Below, in pieces: positions 35,466-45,600 of a stretch of DNA of 64,000 nucleotides. A program made the translations under genes and the position numbers. Where the stretch lies: positions 4,689,918 through 4,753,917 of the forward strand of contig CP071065.1 of NCBI GenBank assembly GCA_017164015.1. Direction: 5' to 3'. Source of the stretch: Nostoc sp. UHCC 0702 (GTDB lineage: Bacteria; Cyanobacteriota; Cyanobacteriia; Cyanobacteriales; Nostocaceae). A model generated the notes under the pieces. It was not told the DNA's origin. It did not search any database and saw nothing but the letters and a program-made list of their open reading frames with translations. Each line of letters starts with the position of its first letter. The stretch's first letter is position 1.

Positions 35466-38400
35466 ATGCTCAGTTACTTTCAACATGCATCTGTCCAGCA
35501 ACTATTTGAATTTCAGGTAGAGCAGTCTCCTGATTCTATAGCAATAGTATTTGCGGGACTGGAGAGCCAGCAAACCTTTCAAAGTATCCTCACCTACCGA
35601 GAGTTAAATATCCGTGCCAATCAACTTGCGTGTTACTTAAAGACTCTAGGCGTAGGAAAAGAAGTATTGGTAGGTATTTGTGTAGACCGTTCGATAGAGA
35701 TGATTGTCGGGATTTTAGGCATCCTGAAAGCAGGCGGTGCTTACGTACCTTTAGACCCCAGCTACCCCAAACAGCGCTTGGCGTTGATGCTAGAAGACTC
35801 CCAAGTACCTGTATTGCTAACTCAGGAACCTTTGGTGGAGTCTCTTCTTGCCAACAAAGCCGAAATTATTTGCTTAGATACAAATTGGCAGACAATTGCC
35901 CAACACAGTGCAGAAAACCTCACTAGCGAAGTCACTCCAGATAACCTCGCCTATGTGATTTACACTTCCGGTTCTACAGGCAAACCTAAAGGTGTCTTAG
36001 TTCCCCACGCGGGAGTTGCCAACCTAGCCACAGAACAAATCCGCATCTTCGACGTACAACCAAATAGCAGAGTTTTGCAATTTGCTTCTTTTAGCTTTGA
36101 TGCCTCTGTTTCAGAAATTTTCATGACATTGCTAGCAGGCGCGACGCTAGTTTTAGCAACAAGGGATTCCTTGATGCCAGGTACAAGTTTGCTTAGGCTG
36201 TTACGCGAACAGCGAATTACAACTGTCACCTTACCACCATCCGCCTTAGCCATTCTACCAGTACAAGAATTACCCGATTTGCGATCGCTCATTGTTGCCG
36301 GTGAAGCTTGTCCCCCAGAATTGATTAATCGTTGGGCACCTGGTCGTCGCTTCTTCAACGCCTACGGCCCAACAGAAGCCACGGTTTGCACGACAATTGC
36401 AGAATTTACTCGTTTCTCGCCTGAAGATTACTGTTTAGGCAGCGGGGGTGGAGGGGAGCAGGGGTGCAGGGGAGCAGGGGTGCAGGGGAGCAGGGGTGCA
36501 GGGGTGCAGGGGAGCAGGGGAGAAGAAATTGCATCGGTAATCTTACAGGGGGAAGGGAGTCAAAAACCTCCTATTGGCTATCCGATTGCTAATAAACAAG
36601 TTTATTTATTAGATGAACAGTTAAAGCCTGTACCTGTTGGTGTAGCTGGTGAATTATATATCGGCGGTTTGGGTTTAGCACGAGGCTATCTCAACCAACC
36701 GCAATTGACGGCAGAGAAGTTTATTTTCAATCCTTTTGGCGGGGAAGCAGGGGAGCGGGGGTGCAGGGGTGCAGGGGAGAATTTCCTAATCACCAGTCAC
36801 CAGTCACCAGTCACCAGACTTTATAAAACTGGAGACTTAGCTTGTTATCTGCCTGATGGTAGCTTGGAGTTTTTGGGACGTATTGACGAACAGGTTAAAG
36901 TTCGGGGTTACAGAATTGAACTCGGTGAAATTGAAGCGGTATTGGGACAACATCCAGGTGTGCAGCAAGCAGTGGTGACAGCACGGGAGGATGTACCGGG
37001 ACAGAAACGCCTGATTGGTTATGTTGTTCAAAATCCTGACTATGAAGGCGAACCGGAACAAGTCGCCGATTTAGAGGCTGAGTTTATCTCCCAATGGCAA
37101 AGTGTTTCTGACGAAACTTACAAACTTTCAAACAGCGATTCTACATTCAATTTTGCTGGATGGAATAGCAGTTACACAGGTTTACCTATCCCAGAAGCCC
37201 AAATGCGCCAATGGGTAGAGCAAACTGTGGCGCGAATTCAATCTTTGCAACCTCAGCAAGTTCTAGAACTCGGTTGTGGGACGGGAATGTTGATGTTCCA
37301 AATTGCACCACAGTGCAGCATTTATTGGGGAACTGATTTTTCTCAACAAGTGCTGCACTATCTCCAGCAGCAATTGCAGCGACTTGACCAAAAGTTACCG
37401 CAAATCAAGTTAGGACATCGCACGGCTGACAACTTTGAAGGCATTGAACCAGCCAGCTTTGATACGGTGATTTTGAATTCGGTTAGTCAAAGCTTCCCCA
37501 GCATTGATTACATGGTGCAAGTAATGGCAGGGGCAGTTAAGGCGGTGAAACCAGGTGGTCGGATTTTTGTAGGTGATGTCCGCAGCTTGGAGTTGTTGTC
37601 AGCTTACCACGCCTCCGTGCAACTGTATCAAGCTGCTGATTCGCTGAGGCGATCGCAATTACACCAAAAAGTGCGATCGCGTTTTGCCCAAGAAGAAGAA
37701 CTCGTTATAGATCCTGGCTTTTTCCTCGCCTTGCAACAGCACTTTTCCCAAATCGGAGAAGTGCAAATTCAACTCAAACGCGGTGTGCATCACAATGAAT
37801 TAACTCGCTTCCGCTACGATGTCACTCTCCATATCGGCAGCCAAGTTAATTCCTCAGTCAATATCACTTGGTTAGACTGGCAACAGCAACAACTTACTTT
37901 ACCAGCACTCCGCCAGCACCTCGTCGAAATCCAGCCTGAGATTTTAGGATTGCGACGAGTTCCTAATGCACGTTTAGCTACAGAAGTCAAGACTCTAGAA
38001 TGGTTGGCGAGTGATGATGGTGTTGAGACAGTCGGTGAGTTCAAGAGCCAAATATTGCCAACTTTGCAAGGATGGGGAATAGATCCAGAGGAATTGTGGG
38101 CATTTAGCGACGATTTACCATACAACATTGATATTATCTGGTCTGATGTTGCAGGTTATTATGATGTGGTGTTACAGCGGCGAGACACCCCACCCCCCTG
38201 CCCCCTCCCCGTCTACGACGAGGGGGAGACAGGTTGTAAAACCTTTCATCCTCAACCTTGGAGTGCTTACGCTAACAATCCCCTCAAAAGTAAACTAGCT
38301 CGTAAGCTGATTCCACAACTACGGAGTTTCTTGCAAGAAAAGTTACCTGAGTATATGATGCCCGATCGCTTGCTGTTGTTGGATGCCCTGCCAATTACGC

Positions 38401-41400
38401 CCAATGGTAAAGTTGATCGCCAAGCACTACCAGCCCTAGACGCGTCTCGACCAGAACTTGCAGAAAACTTTGTACCGCCGCGCACACCCATAGAAACAGG
38501 ACTGGCAGAAATTTGGGCTGAAGTGTTGGGAATAGAACGAGTCGGCATTCAAGACAACTTCTTAGAATTGGGCGGACAGTCCTTACTCGCCATTCAGGTG
38601 GTTTCCCGCATCCGCGACAGCTACCAGGTAGATTTGCCCATGCGATCGCTATTTGACTCGCCCACCATCGCCCAACTGCAAGAGCAAATCGCAACCAGCC
38701 TAGAAAAACCAAGCCTCCAAGCACCTGCCATTGTTCCTATTCCTCGCAATCAAAACTTGCCACTTTCGTTTTCACAACACCGCTTGTGGTTCTTTGAACA
38801 ATTAGTTCCGGGTACAGCTTTATCTAACCAGTCTGCGGATATTCGCCTCCCCGGTTTGCAGAATGCAACTGCCTTAGAACAAAGTTTTAACGAAATTATC
38901 CGGCGACACGAAATTTGGCGCACCACGTTTGAAATCATTGATGGACAACCTGTTCAAGTTATTCATCCCGCCCCTTATATTGCTTTACCTGTTATAGATT
39001 TGCAAACGCTTCCCCCAGCGGAACGAGAAGCCGAAGCCTTGCGACTCGCAAGCGTTCAAGCACAAAAACCCTTTGACTTAACTCAATTACCCTTGCTGCG
39101 AGCGATTTTAGTCAAGCTGAGTGAGACAGACTATCGATTGTACATGACGATGCACCATCTGATCTTTGATGGCGTTTCTCTGTACAACGTCTTTTTGCAA
39201 GAATTGGCGGTACTTTACCAAGCTTTTTGTCAAGGCAAACCTTCCCCGTTACCAGAATTATCAATTCAATATGCAGACTTTGCTTACTGGCAACGGCAAT
39301 GGTTGCAAGCAGAAGTCCTCGCACCCCAACTGAATTATTGGCAAAAGCATCTTGCTAATCTCTCCATGCTGCAATTGCCCACAGACCGTCCGCGTCCAGC
39401 GATGGAAACTTTCCGAGGTGCTAGACATGCGGTGAAATTGCCCAAAGCCTTGACAGATGAACTCAAAGCCCTCAGCAGTCGTGAGGGAGTTACCCTGTTT
39501 ATGACCTTGCTAGCCGCACTCAAAACGATGCTAGGGCGTTATGCTCGACAAGATGATATCAGTATAGGGGCAGTAATTTCCGGGTCGAACCGTCCCGAAA
39601 TTGCTGGATTAATTGGGTTTTTGATTAATAACTTGGTGTTGCGGACAGACCTTTCTGGCAATCCTAGTTTCTGCGAACTGTTGGGACGAGTGCGGGAAGT
39701 GACTTTAGATGCCTACGCCAATCAAGATGTGCCCTTTCAAAAGTTAGTTGAAGTGCTGCGACCGGAACGCCATCTGGGTCATCACCCCTTGTTTCAAGTG
39801 CTGTTCGTTCTGGAACCGCCAACACCCGCGCTCTTGTCTGGATGGAGTTTGCGTCCCTTAATTGTGAATACGGGAACGTCAAACATGGATATGACGCTTT
39901 CTCTGGATGATCGCCCGGAAGGTTTAGTAGGTTACTTTGAATACAACAGCGACTTATTTGATGCAGCAACAATTGTGCGGATGGTCGGACATTTCCAAAC
40001 TGTTTTAGAAGCAGTTGTAGCAAATCCTGCACAGAAACTAAGAGAATTACCTTTACTCACAGCAGCAGAAAAGCAACAGTTGCAAGCTTGGAACGATACC
40101 CAAACAAATTATCCTCTGAATATATGTTTGCATGAATTATTTGCAGCCCAAGTTGAACGTTCTCCCGATGCTGTTGCAGTTATCTTTGATGGGTTAGAAG
40201 CTGGTGACAATACTCTGACCTACCGCCAACTCAACCAACGTGCTAATCAACTCGCTCATTACCTAAAATCACGAGGTGTAGGAGAAGAGGTGCTAGTTGG
40301 TATTTGCACGGAACGCTCCTTAGATACAATCGTGGGACTGCTGGGAATATTGAAAGCTGGCGGTGCTTATGTTCCTTTCGATCCTGGGTATCCCAAAGAA
40401 CGTTTAGCTTTCATGCTTGAAGATGCTCAAGTCAGCATTTTACTTACTCAGTCGCAATTAGTTGATTCTCTTCCACCCAACCAAGCACAAGTTATTTGTT
40501 TAGATAGCGATTGGTCAACTATTGCCCAATGTAGTCAAGAAAATCTTGATAGCGAAGTCAACCCGGAAAACTTAGCATATGTTATTTACACCTCTGGCTC
40601 AACCGGCAAGCCAAAAGGGGCGATGAATACTCACCAAGGAATTTGCAATCGCTTGTTGTGGATGCAAGAGACTTATGGATTAATAGAGAGCGATGGCGTT
40701 TTACAAAAAACACCCTTCAGTTTCGATGTCTCGGTTTGGGAATTCTTCTGGCCTTTAATTACAGGCGCTCGTTTAATTATCGCTCAACCAGGCGGACATC
40801 AAGATAGCGGTTACTTGGTGAAGGTAATTACCCAGCAGCAAATTACAACGTTGCACTTTGTTCCTTCCATGCTGCAAGTCTTCTTAGAAGAGCCAGAAGT
40901 TACAAGTTGCAACAGTATCAAACATATTATTTGTAGTGGTGAAGCGTTATCTGTGAGTCTGCAAAAGCGTTGTTTTGCCGTACTCAATACCGAACTACAC
41001 AACCTCTACGGCCCAACAGAAGCCGCCGTTGACGTGACCGCCTGGAAATGCCAGCCAGATAGCAATCTATCAATTGTTCCCATCGGTCGCCCCATCAGCA
41101 ATACGCAAATCTATCTGTTAGATCCTGATTTGCAACCTGTACCTGTGGGGGTTCCGGGAGAACTTTACATTGGGGGCGTTGGTGTGGGGCGAGGCTATCT
41201 CAATAGGCCGGAATTGACGGCTAAGAGGTTTATTCCTAATCCTTTTTGTCAAAGCGGGGGAGCGGGGGAGCAGGGGAGCGGGGGTGCGGGGGAGCAGGGG
41301 TGCAGGGGTGCAGGGGGAGAATTTTTAACTCCTAACTCCTCGCTCCTCACTCCTCACTCACTCATTACTCCACAGCGTTTGTATAAAACTGGCGATTTAG

Positions 41401-42437
41401 CTCGTTATTTGCCTGATGGCAATATTGAATACCTGGGGCGACTCGATTATCAAGTGAAATTGCGGGGGTTCCGTATTGAACTGGGGGAAATTGAGGCGGT
41501 GTTGAGCCAGCACCCAGATGTGCGGGAAGCGATCGCGATCGCCCAAGATGATCCAACGGGTGACAAGCGACTTCTGGCTTATGTTGTCACTGCTCATTAT
41601 CCAGAACGAGTGCCTTATCAAGTTGCCTGTGCTGTGGAATTTACTGGCAAAGGAATAGCCACTTTAGAAACTGAGGACATCTCTATCAGGGGCCTGTGTT
41701 TAGTAGGCATTGATATTGATTTAGAACCAGGACAACCTGTCCGCGTGCGTCTGCAATTACCGGGTTCCAATGAGGAACGGTGGCTGTTGGGTAGTATCGC
41801 TTGGCACAAAAAAAATCGCGCGGGAATTCAACTCAACCTCATAGGCGAACAGCAACAATTGTGGGAACAAGGCGTTCATTACCTGCTTGAAAGCCAAGGC
41901 TTTTTAAAAGTTTGGCAGCGTACAGTTAGCGCAAATTTACGGAAGTTTCTCAAGCAGAAGTTACCAGATTATATGATACCGACCAGTTTTATCCTGGTGG
42001 ATGCTCTACCGCTGACTCCTAGCGGCAAAGTGGATCGCAAAGCTTTGCAACAACGTTCGGCAACGGTAGCACCGGTAAAACCGGAATTAGCACCAGGATT
42101 TGCAGCACCTCGTACTGCGATCGAGGAAGCTGTTGCTGGTGTTTGGGCTGAAGTCCTCAAACACCAGCAAATCGGCATTCGGGACAATTTCTTAGATTTG
42201 GGGGGACACTCCCTACTAGCAACGCAGGTAATTTCTAGATTGCGTAGTCTGTTCCAAGTAGACTTGCCCTTGCGCCTGATGTTTGAGTCTCCCACCGTGG
42301 CGGAACTAGCAGAAGCGATCACTCAACTTCAAGGCACTCAGGCAATACCAAAAGAACCCGCCATTACATCAGTTTCTCGCGGCGCGTATCGCATGAAGCG
42401 CTCCTCGTTGAAAAAAGAGGCGGATGGCTTGGGTTAA
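35466..42437 (+). CDS. NRPS: A(Tyr-like)-MT-PCP-C-A(Ser)-PCP
   Basis: 2323 residues; with no leading C domain it is a loading module plus one extension module. A1 (about 1-985) has pocket residues DASTIAAVCK, as in Tyr-activating domains, and a methyltransferase inserted between A8 and A9 (about 540-815; LELGCGTGML near 598), the usual site of N-methyltransferases. PCP1 has Ser1039 (GGQSL). The C domain (about 1098-1520) has intact HHLIFDG. A2 (about 1550-2200) reads DVWHISLVDK, a serine code. A PilZ-like domain (about 2045-2135) lies between A8 and A9, with RVPYQ and DISIRG. PCP2 has Ser2249 (GGHSL). Gly- and Arg-rich minisatellite-encoded stretches interrupt loops at about 325-355, 423-438 and 1930-1950. 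No E or TE domain. Confidence 0.92.
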   Translation: MLSYFQHASVQQLFEFQVEQSPDSIAIVFAGLESQQTFQSILTYRELNIRANQLACYLKTLGVGKEVLVGICVDRSIEMIVGILGILKAGGAYVPLDPSYPKQRLALMLEDSQVPVLLTQEPLVESLLANKAEIICLDTNWQTIAQHSAENLTSEVTPDNLAYVIYTSGSTGKPKGVLVPHAGVANLATEQIRIFDVQPNSRVLQFASFSFDASVSEIFMTLLAGATLVLATRDSLMPGTSLLRLLREQRITTVTLPPSALAILPVQELPDLRSLIVAGEACPPELINRWAPGRRFFNAYGPTEATVCTTIAEFTRFSPEDYCLGSGGGGEQGCRGAGVQGSRGAGVQGSRGEEIASVILQGEGSQKPPIGYPIANKQVYLLDEQLKPVPVGVAGELYIGGLGLARGYLNQPQLTAEKFIFNPFGGEAGERGCRGAGENFLITSHQSPVTRLYKTGDLACYLPDGSLEFLGRIDEQVKVRGYRIELGEIEAVLGQHPGVQQAVVTAREDVPGQKRLIGYVVQNPDYEGEPEQVADLEAEFISQWQSVSDETYKLSNSDSTFNFAGWNSSYTGLPIPEAQMRQWVEQTVARIQSLQPQQVLELGCGTGMLMFQIAPQCSIYWGTDFSQQVLHYLQQQLQRLDQKLPQIKLGHRTADNFEGIEPASFDTVILNSVSQSFPSIDYMVQVMAGAVKAVKPGGRIFVGDVRSLELLSAYHASVQLYQAADSLRRSQLHQKVRSRFAQEEELVIDPGFFLALQQHFSQIGEVQIQLKRGVHHNELTRFRYDVTLHIGSQVNSSVNITWLDWQQQQLTLPALRQHLVEIQPEILGLRRVPNARLATEVKTLEWLASDDGVETVGEFKSQILPTLQGWGIDPEELWAFSDDLPYNIDIIWSDVAGYYDVVLQRRDTPPPCPLPVYDEGETGCKTFHPQPWSAYANNPLKSKLARKLIPQLRSFLQEKLPEYMMPDRLLLLDALPITPNGKVDRQALPALDASRPELAENFVPPRTPIETGLAEIWAEVLGIERVGIQDNFLELGGQSLLAIQVVSRIRDSYQVDLPMRSLFDSPTIAQLQEQIATSLEKPSLQAPAIVPIPRNQNLPLSFSQHRLWFFEQLVPGTALSNQSADIRLPGLQNATALEQSFNEIIRRHEIWRTTFEIIDGQPVQVIHPAPYIALPVIDLQTLPPAEREAEALRLASVQAQKPFDLTQLPLLRAILVKLSETDYRLYMTMHHLIFDGVSLYNVFLQELAVLYQAFCQGKPSPLPELSIQYADFAYWQRQWLQAEVLAPQLNYWQKHLANLSMLQLPTDRPRPAMETFRGARHAVKLPKALTDELKALSSREGVTLFMTLLAALKTMLGRYARQDDISIGAVISGSNRPEIAGLIGFLINNLVLRTDLSGNPSFCELLGRVREVTLDAYANQDVPFQKLVEVLRPERHLGHHPLFQVLFVLEPPTPALLSGWSLRPLIVNTGTSNMDMTLSLDDRPEGLVGYFEYNSDLFDAATIVRMVGHFQTVLEAVVANPAQKLRELPLLTAAEKQQLQAWNDTQTNYPLNICLHELFAAQVERSPDAVAVIFDGLEAGDNTLTYRQLNQRANQLAHYLKSRGVGEEVLVGICTERSLDTIVGLLGILKAGGAYVPFDPGYPKERLAFMLEDAQVSILLTQSQLVDSLPPNQAQVICLDSDWSTIAQCSQENLDSEVNPENLAYVIYTSGSTGKPKGAMNTHQGICNRLLWMQETYGLIESDGVLQKTPFSFDVSVWEFFWPLITGARLIIAQPGGHQDSGYLVKVITQQQITTLHFVPSMLQVFLEEPEVTSCNSIKHIICSGEALSVSLQKRCFAVLNTELHNLYGPTEAAVDVTAWKCQPDSNLSIVPIGRPISNTQIYLLDPDLQPVPVGVPGELYIGGVGVGRGYLNRPELTAKRFIPNPFCQSGGAGEQGSGGAGEQGCRGAGGEFLTPNSSLLTPHSLITPQRLYKTGDLARYLPDGNIEYLGRLDYQVKLRGFRIELGEIEAVLSQHPDVREAIAIAQDDPTGDKRLLAYVVTAHYPERVPYQVACAVEFTGKGIATLETEDISIRGLCLVGIDIDLEPGQPVRVRLQLPGSNEERWLLGSIAWHKKNRAGIQLNLIGEQQQLWEQGVHYLLESQGFLKVWQRTVSANLRKFLKQKLPDYMIPTSFILVDALPLTPSGKVDRKALQQRSATVAPVKPELAPGFAAPRTAIEEAVAGVWAEVLKHQQIGIRDNFLDLGGHSLLATQVISRLRSLFQVDLPLRLMFESPTVAELAEAITQLQGTQAIPKEPAITSVSRGAYRMKRSSLKKEADGLG

Positions 42438-42457
42438 AGCCCCGAAGCCTCCGTTGT

Positions 42458-42525
42458 AGTAGGGGCGGGTTCACGCTTACATCATCAACCAAAGTGCGAC
42501 GATATCAGTAAACCCGCCCCTACTG
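42458..42525. repeat. GC-rich inverted repeat between NRPS genes
   Basis: GTAGGGGCGGGTT at left pairs with AACCCGCCCCTAC at right across about 40 bases. It may form an intercistronic hairpin that affects message stability. Confidence 0.65.
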
Positions 42526-42568
42526 ACGCGGCACAGAGAAAAGGAAGAAATGTTTAAGTGAACTGTAT

Positions 42569-42659
42569 TAGACCTCTTGCATAAATATTTTTTTGTCTCA
42601 CGCAAAGGCGCAAAGGCGCAAAGAAAAGATCGCAAAGAACGACTTTTGCAAGAGGTCTA
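42569..42659. repeat. Family G MITE-like element
   Basis: Ends TAGACCTCTTGCATAAATAT and, inverted, TAGACCTCTTGCAAAAGTCG. The interior has GCAAAGGC repeats. It ends one base before the 5'-most possible start (TTG 42660) of the next NRPS gene, 21 bases before the preferred ATG. Confidence 0.8.
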
Positions 42660-42680
42660 TTGAACTATAAAGGGGAAAAA

Positions 42681-45600
42681 ATGATACAAAAACTTCATAG
42701 CAACTCCTCTGGGGCTGTGGAAAATTCTTCGGCTGCTGATGATACTAAGTTACAAAGAGAAATAATATCTAGAAATGAAGATGAGAAAGTAACACCCCCC
42801 TCATCTCCCTCATCCCCCCCATCTTCCGAGGAAGAAGTCTTTGTCTTTCCTCTTTCTTTTGCTCAGCAACGGTTGTGGTTTCTCGACCAGTTAATTCCCA
42901 ACAGTGCAATTTATAACATTTCCGGTACTGTCCAATTCCACGGACGACTGGTAAGGGTAGCGCTAGAGGAAAGTTTTAAGGAAATCGTTCGTCGTCACGA
43001 AGTTCTGCGAACAACTTTTGCGATCGCTGGTGGACAACCTGTGCAGGCTGTTGCTTCTGCGGAGGAAGAATCTACCCTACAGCGTTATTACTCGTTGGAA
43101 GAAATAGACCTGAGGTATTTCAGCGAACCAAACCGCCAGCTTGAAGTTCAACGACTGGCAACCGCAGAAGCTAGACTACCGTTTAATTTGGAACAAGGGC
43201 CACTGTTGCGGGTGATGCTTTTACACCTGGCTGAACAGCAGTACACCTTTCTAGTAACGATACACCACATCATCTCTGATGGCTGGTCGCTAAGCATCTT
43301 GATGCGGGAATTGATGGCACTTTATGAGGCTTTCTCTCAAGGCAACCCCTCACCGCTTCCTGACCTTGCCATTCAATACGCTGATTTTGCCCTCTGGCAG
43401 CGAGAGTGGTTGCAAGGCGAACTATTGACAAGTAAACTCGCTTATTGGCAACGGCAACTCAGCGGTTGTTTGCCTGTGCTGCAACTCCCCACTAGCCAAC
43501 AAAGACCTGCTATTGAGTCTTTTCGGGGGGCGCGACAACTGTTCAACCTATCTGCAAACCTGACACAGACGCTGAAAACTTTTGCTCGTCAGGAAGGCGT
43601 AACTCTATTTATGACGCTGCTGGCGGTGTTCAAAATCTTACTCTACCGTTACACGGCACAGTCAGATATTTTAGTCGGTTCGCCTATTGCTAATCGCCAA
43701 CATTCCGAGCTAGAATCAGTAATGGGCTTTTTTGTCAATACCTTGGTGCTGCGAACTGACCTGTCTGGCAATCCGACGTTCCGGCAATTGCTCGTTAGAG
43801 TGCGGGAAATGACGCTAGAAGCCGATGCTCACCAAGATGTACCTTTTGAGAAACTGGTAGAAGCTTTGCAACTCAAACGCGAACTGAGTTGGAACCCTTT
43901 ATTTCAAGTCGCCTTTGTGATTGCACCGCCGATGCCAGCCTTGACTTTGCCGTGGAGTTACAGCCAGCTAGATGTGCATACGGGGACGGCAAAATTCGAT
44001 TTAACGCTGGCGTTAGAGGAAAGACCAGACGGTTTGCTCGGCGCGTTTGAATATAATACCGATTTGTTTGCAGCAGATGCGATCGCTCGGATGGTTGGGC
44101 ATTTCCAAACTTTACTAAAAGGCATTCTTACTAATCCAGATCAACCCATTGGCGAGTTACCGTTGCTGACTCAACCAGAATGGCAGCAGATGCAGTTGTG
44201 GAATCACACCCAAGCTGATTATCCTGACAACGCCTGCATTCATCAGTTATTTGCAGCGCAGGTGGAGAAAACACCCGATGCTGTGGCAGTAGTTTTTGCA
44301 GATAATCAACTAACCTACCGAGAACTGAATGCCAAAGCCAATCAACTAGCACATTACTTGCAAACCCTTGGTGTCGGGACAGAAGTACTGGTTGGGATTT
44401 GTGTTGAGCGATCGCTCTATAGTTTCATCGGTATTTTAGGCATTCTCAAAGCTGGTGGTGCATACTTGCCACTCGATCCAGCTTATCCTAGCGATCGCTT
44501 GGCTTTCATGCTCCAAGATGCACAGGTGTCGGTGCTATTAACCCAAAGCACATTGATTGCATCTTTGCCGCAATATCAAGCACAGGTGATTTGTCTCGAT
44601 ACAGATTGGAAAGATATTGCCAGATTTAGTAGTGAAAATCCTGACTCGCAAGCAACATCTGATAGCCTTGCCTATGCAATTTATACTTCAGGTTCCACAG
44701 GCAAACCCAAAGGTGTAGAAATTCAACACAGGGGTTTGGTTAATCTTGTCACTTGGCATCAACAGGTTTACAACTTAACGCCATCAGATCGAGCCACACA
44801 GTTAGCAGGTTTAGCCTTTGATGCTTCTGTATGGGAAGTGTGGCCCTACTTAAGTACGGGAGCAAGTATTTATATCCCCGATGAAGCTACTCGCAGTTCT
44901 CCCGCAAAGCTAGTGCAATGGCTAACTCACAAGGCAATCACTGTCTGTTTTCTACCCACCCCGTTAGCAGAAGCAGTTTTGTTAGAACAGTGGTCTGAAG
45001 ACTTATCTTTAAGGTTTTTACTCACAGGTGGAGATAGACTGCACCCTGTTTCTGGGGCTTTTCCTTTTAGCTTAGTTAACCACTACGGCCCAACAGAAAA
45101 TACTGTCGTGACGACATCTGCAACAGTTGTTAGTACAACTAATACTTCTCCTTCTATTGGTCGTCCCATCGCTAACACGCAAGTTTATATACTCGACTCC
45201 CATCTCCAGCCTGTTCCTGTCGGTGTTCCCGGAGAAATATATATCGGTGGAGTTGGGTTAGCACGAGGATATCTCAACCATCCGGAACTGACGAGTCAGA
45301 GGTTTATCTCTCATCCTTTTTGCAGGGGTGCGGGGGAAGCAGGGGAGCAGGGGAGTAGGGGAGCAGGGGTGCAGGGGAGTAGGGGAGCAGGGGAAGCAGG
45401 GGGAGAATTATTAACTCCTAACTCCTCACTCCTAACTCCTCACTCTTCACTCCGTTTGTATAAAACTGGAGACTTGGCTCGTTATCTGTCTGACGGTAAT
45501 ATTGAATACTTGGGGCGGCTTGATAACCAGGTGAAAATTCGCGGTTTCCGCATTGAACTAGGGGAAATTGAGGCGGTTTTGAGCCAGCACCCAGATGTAC

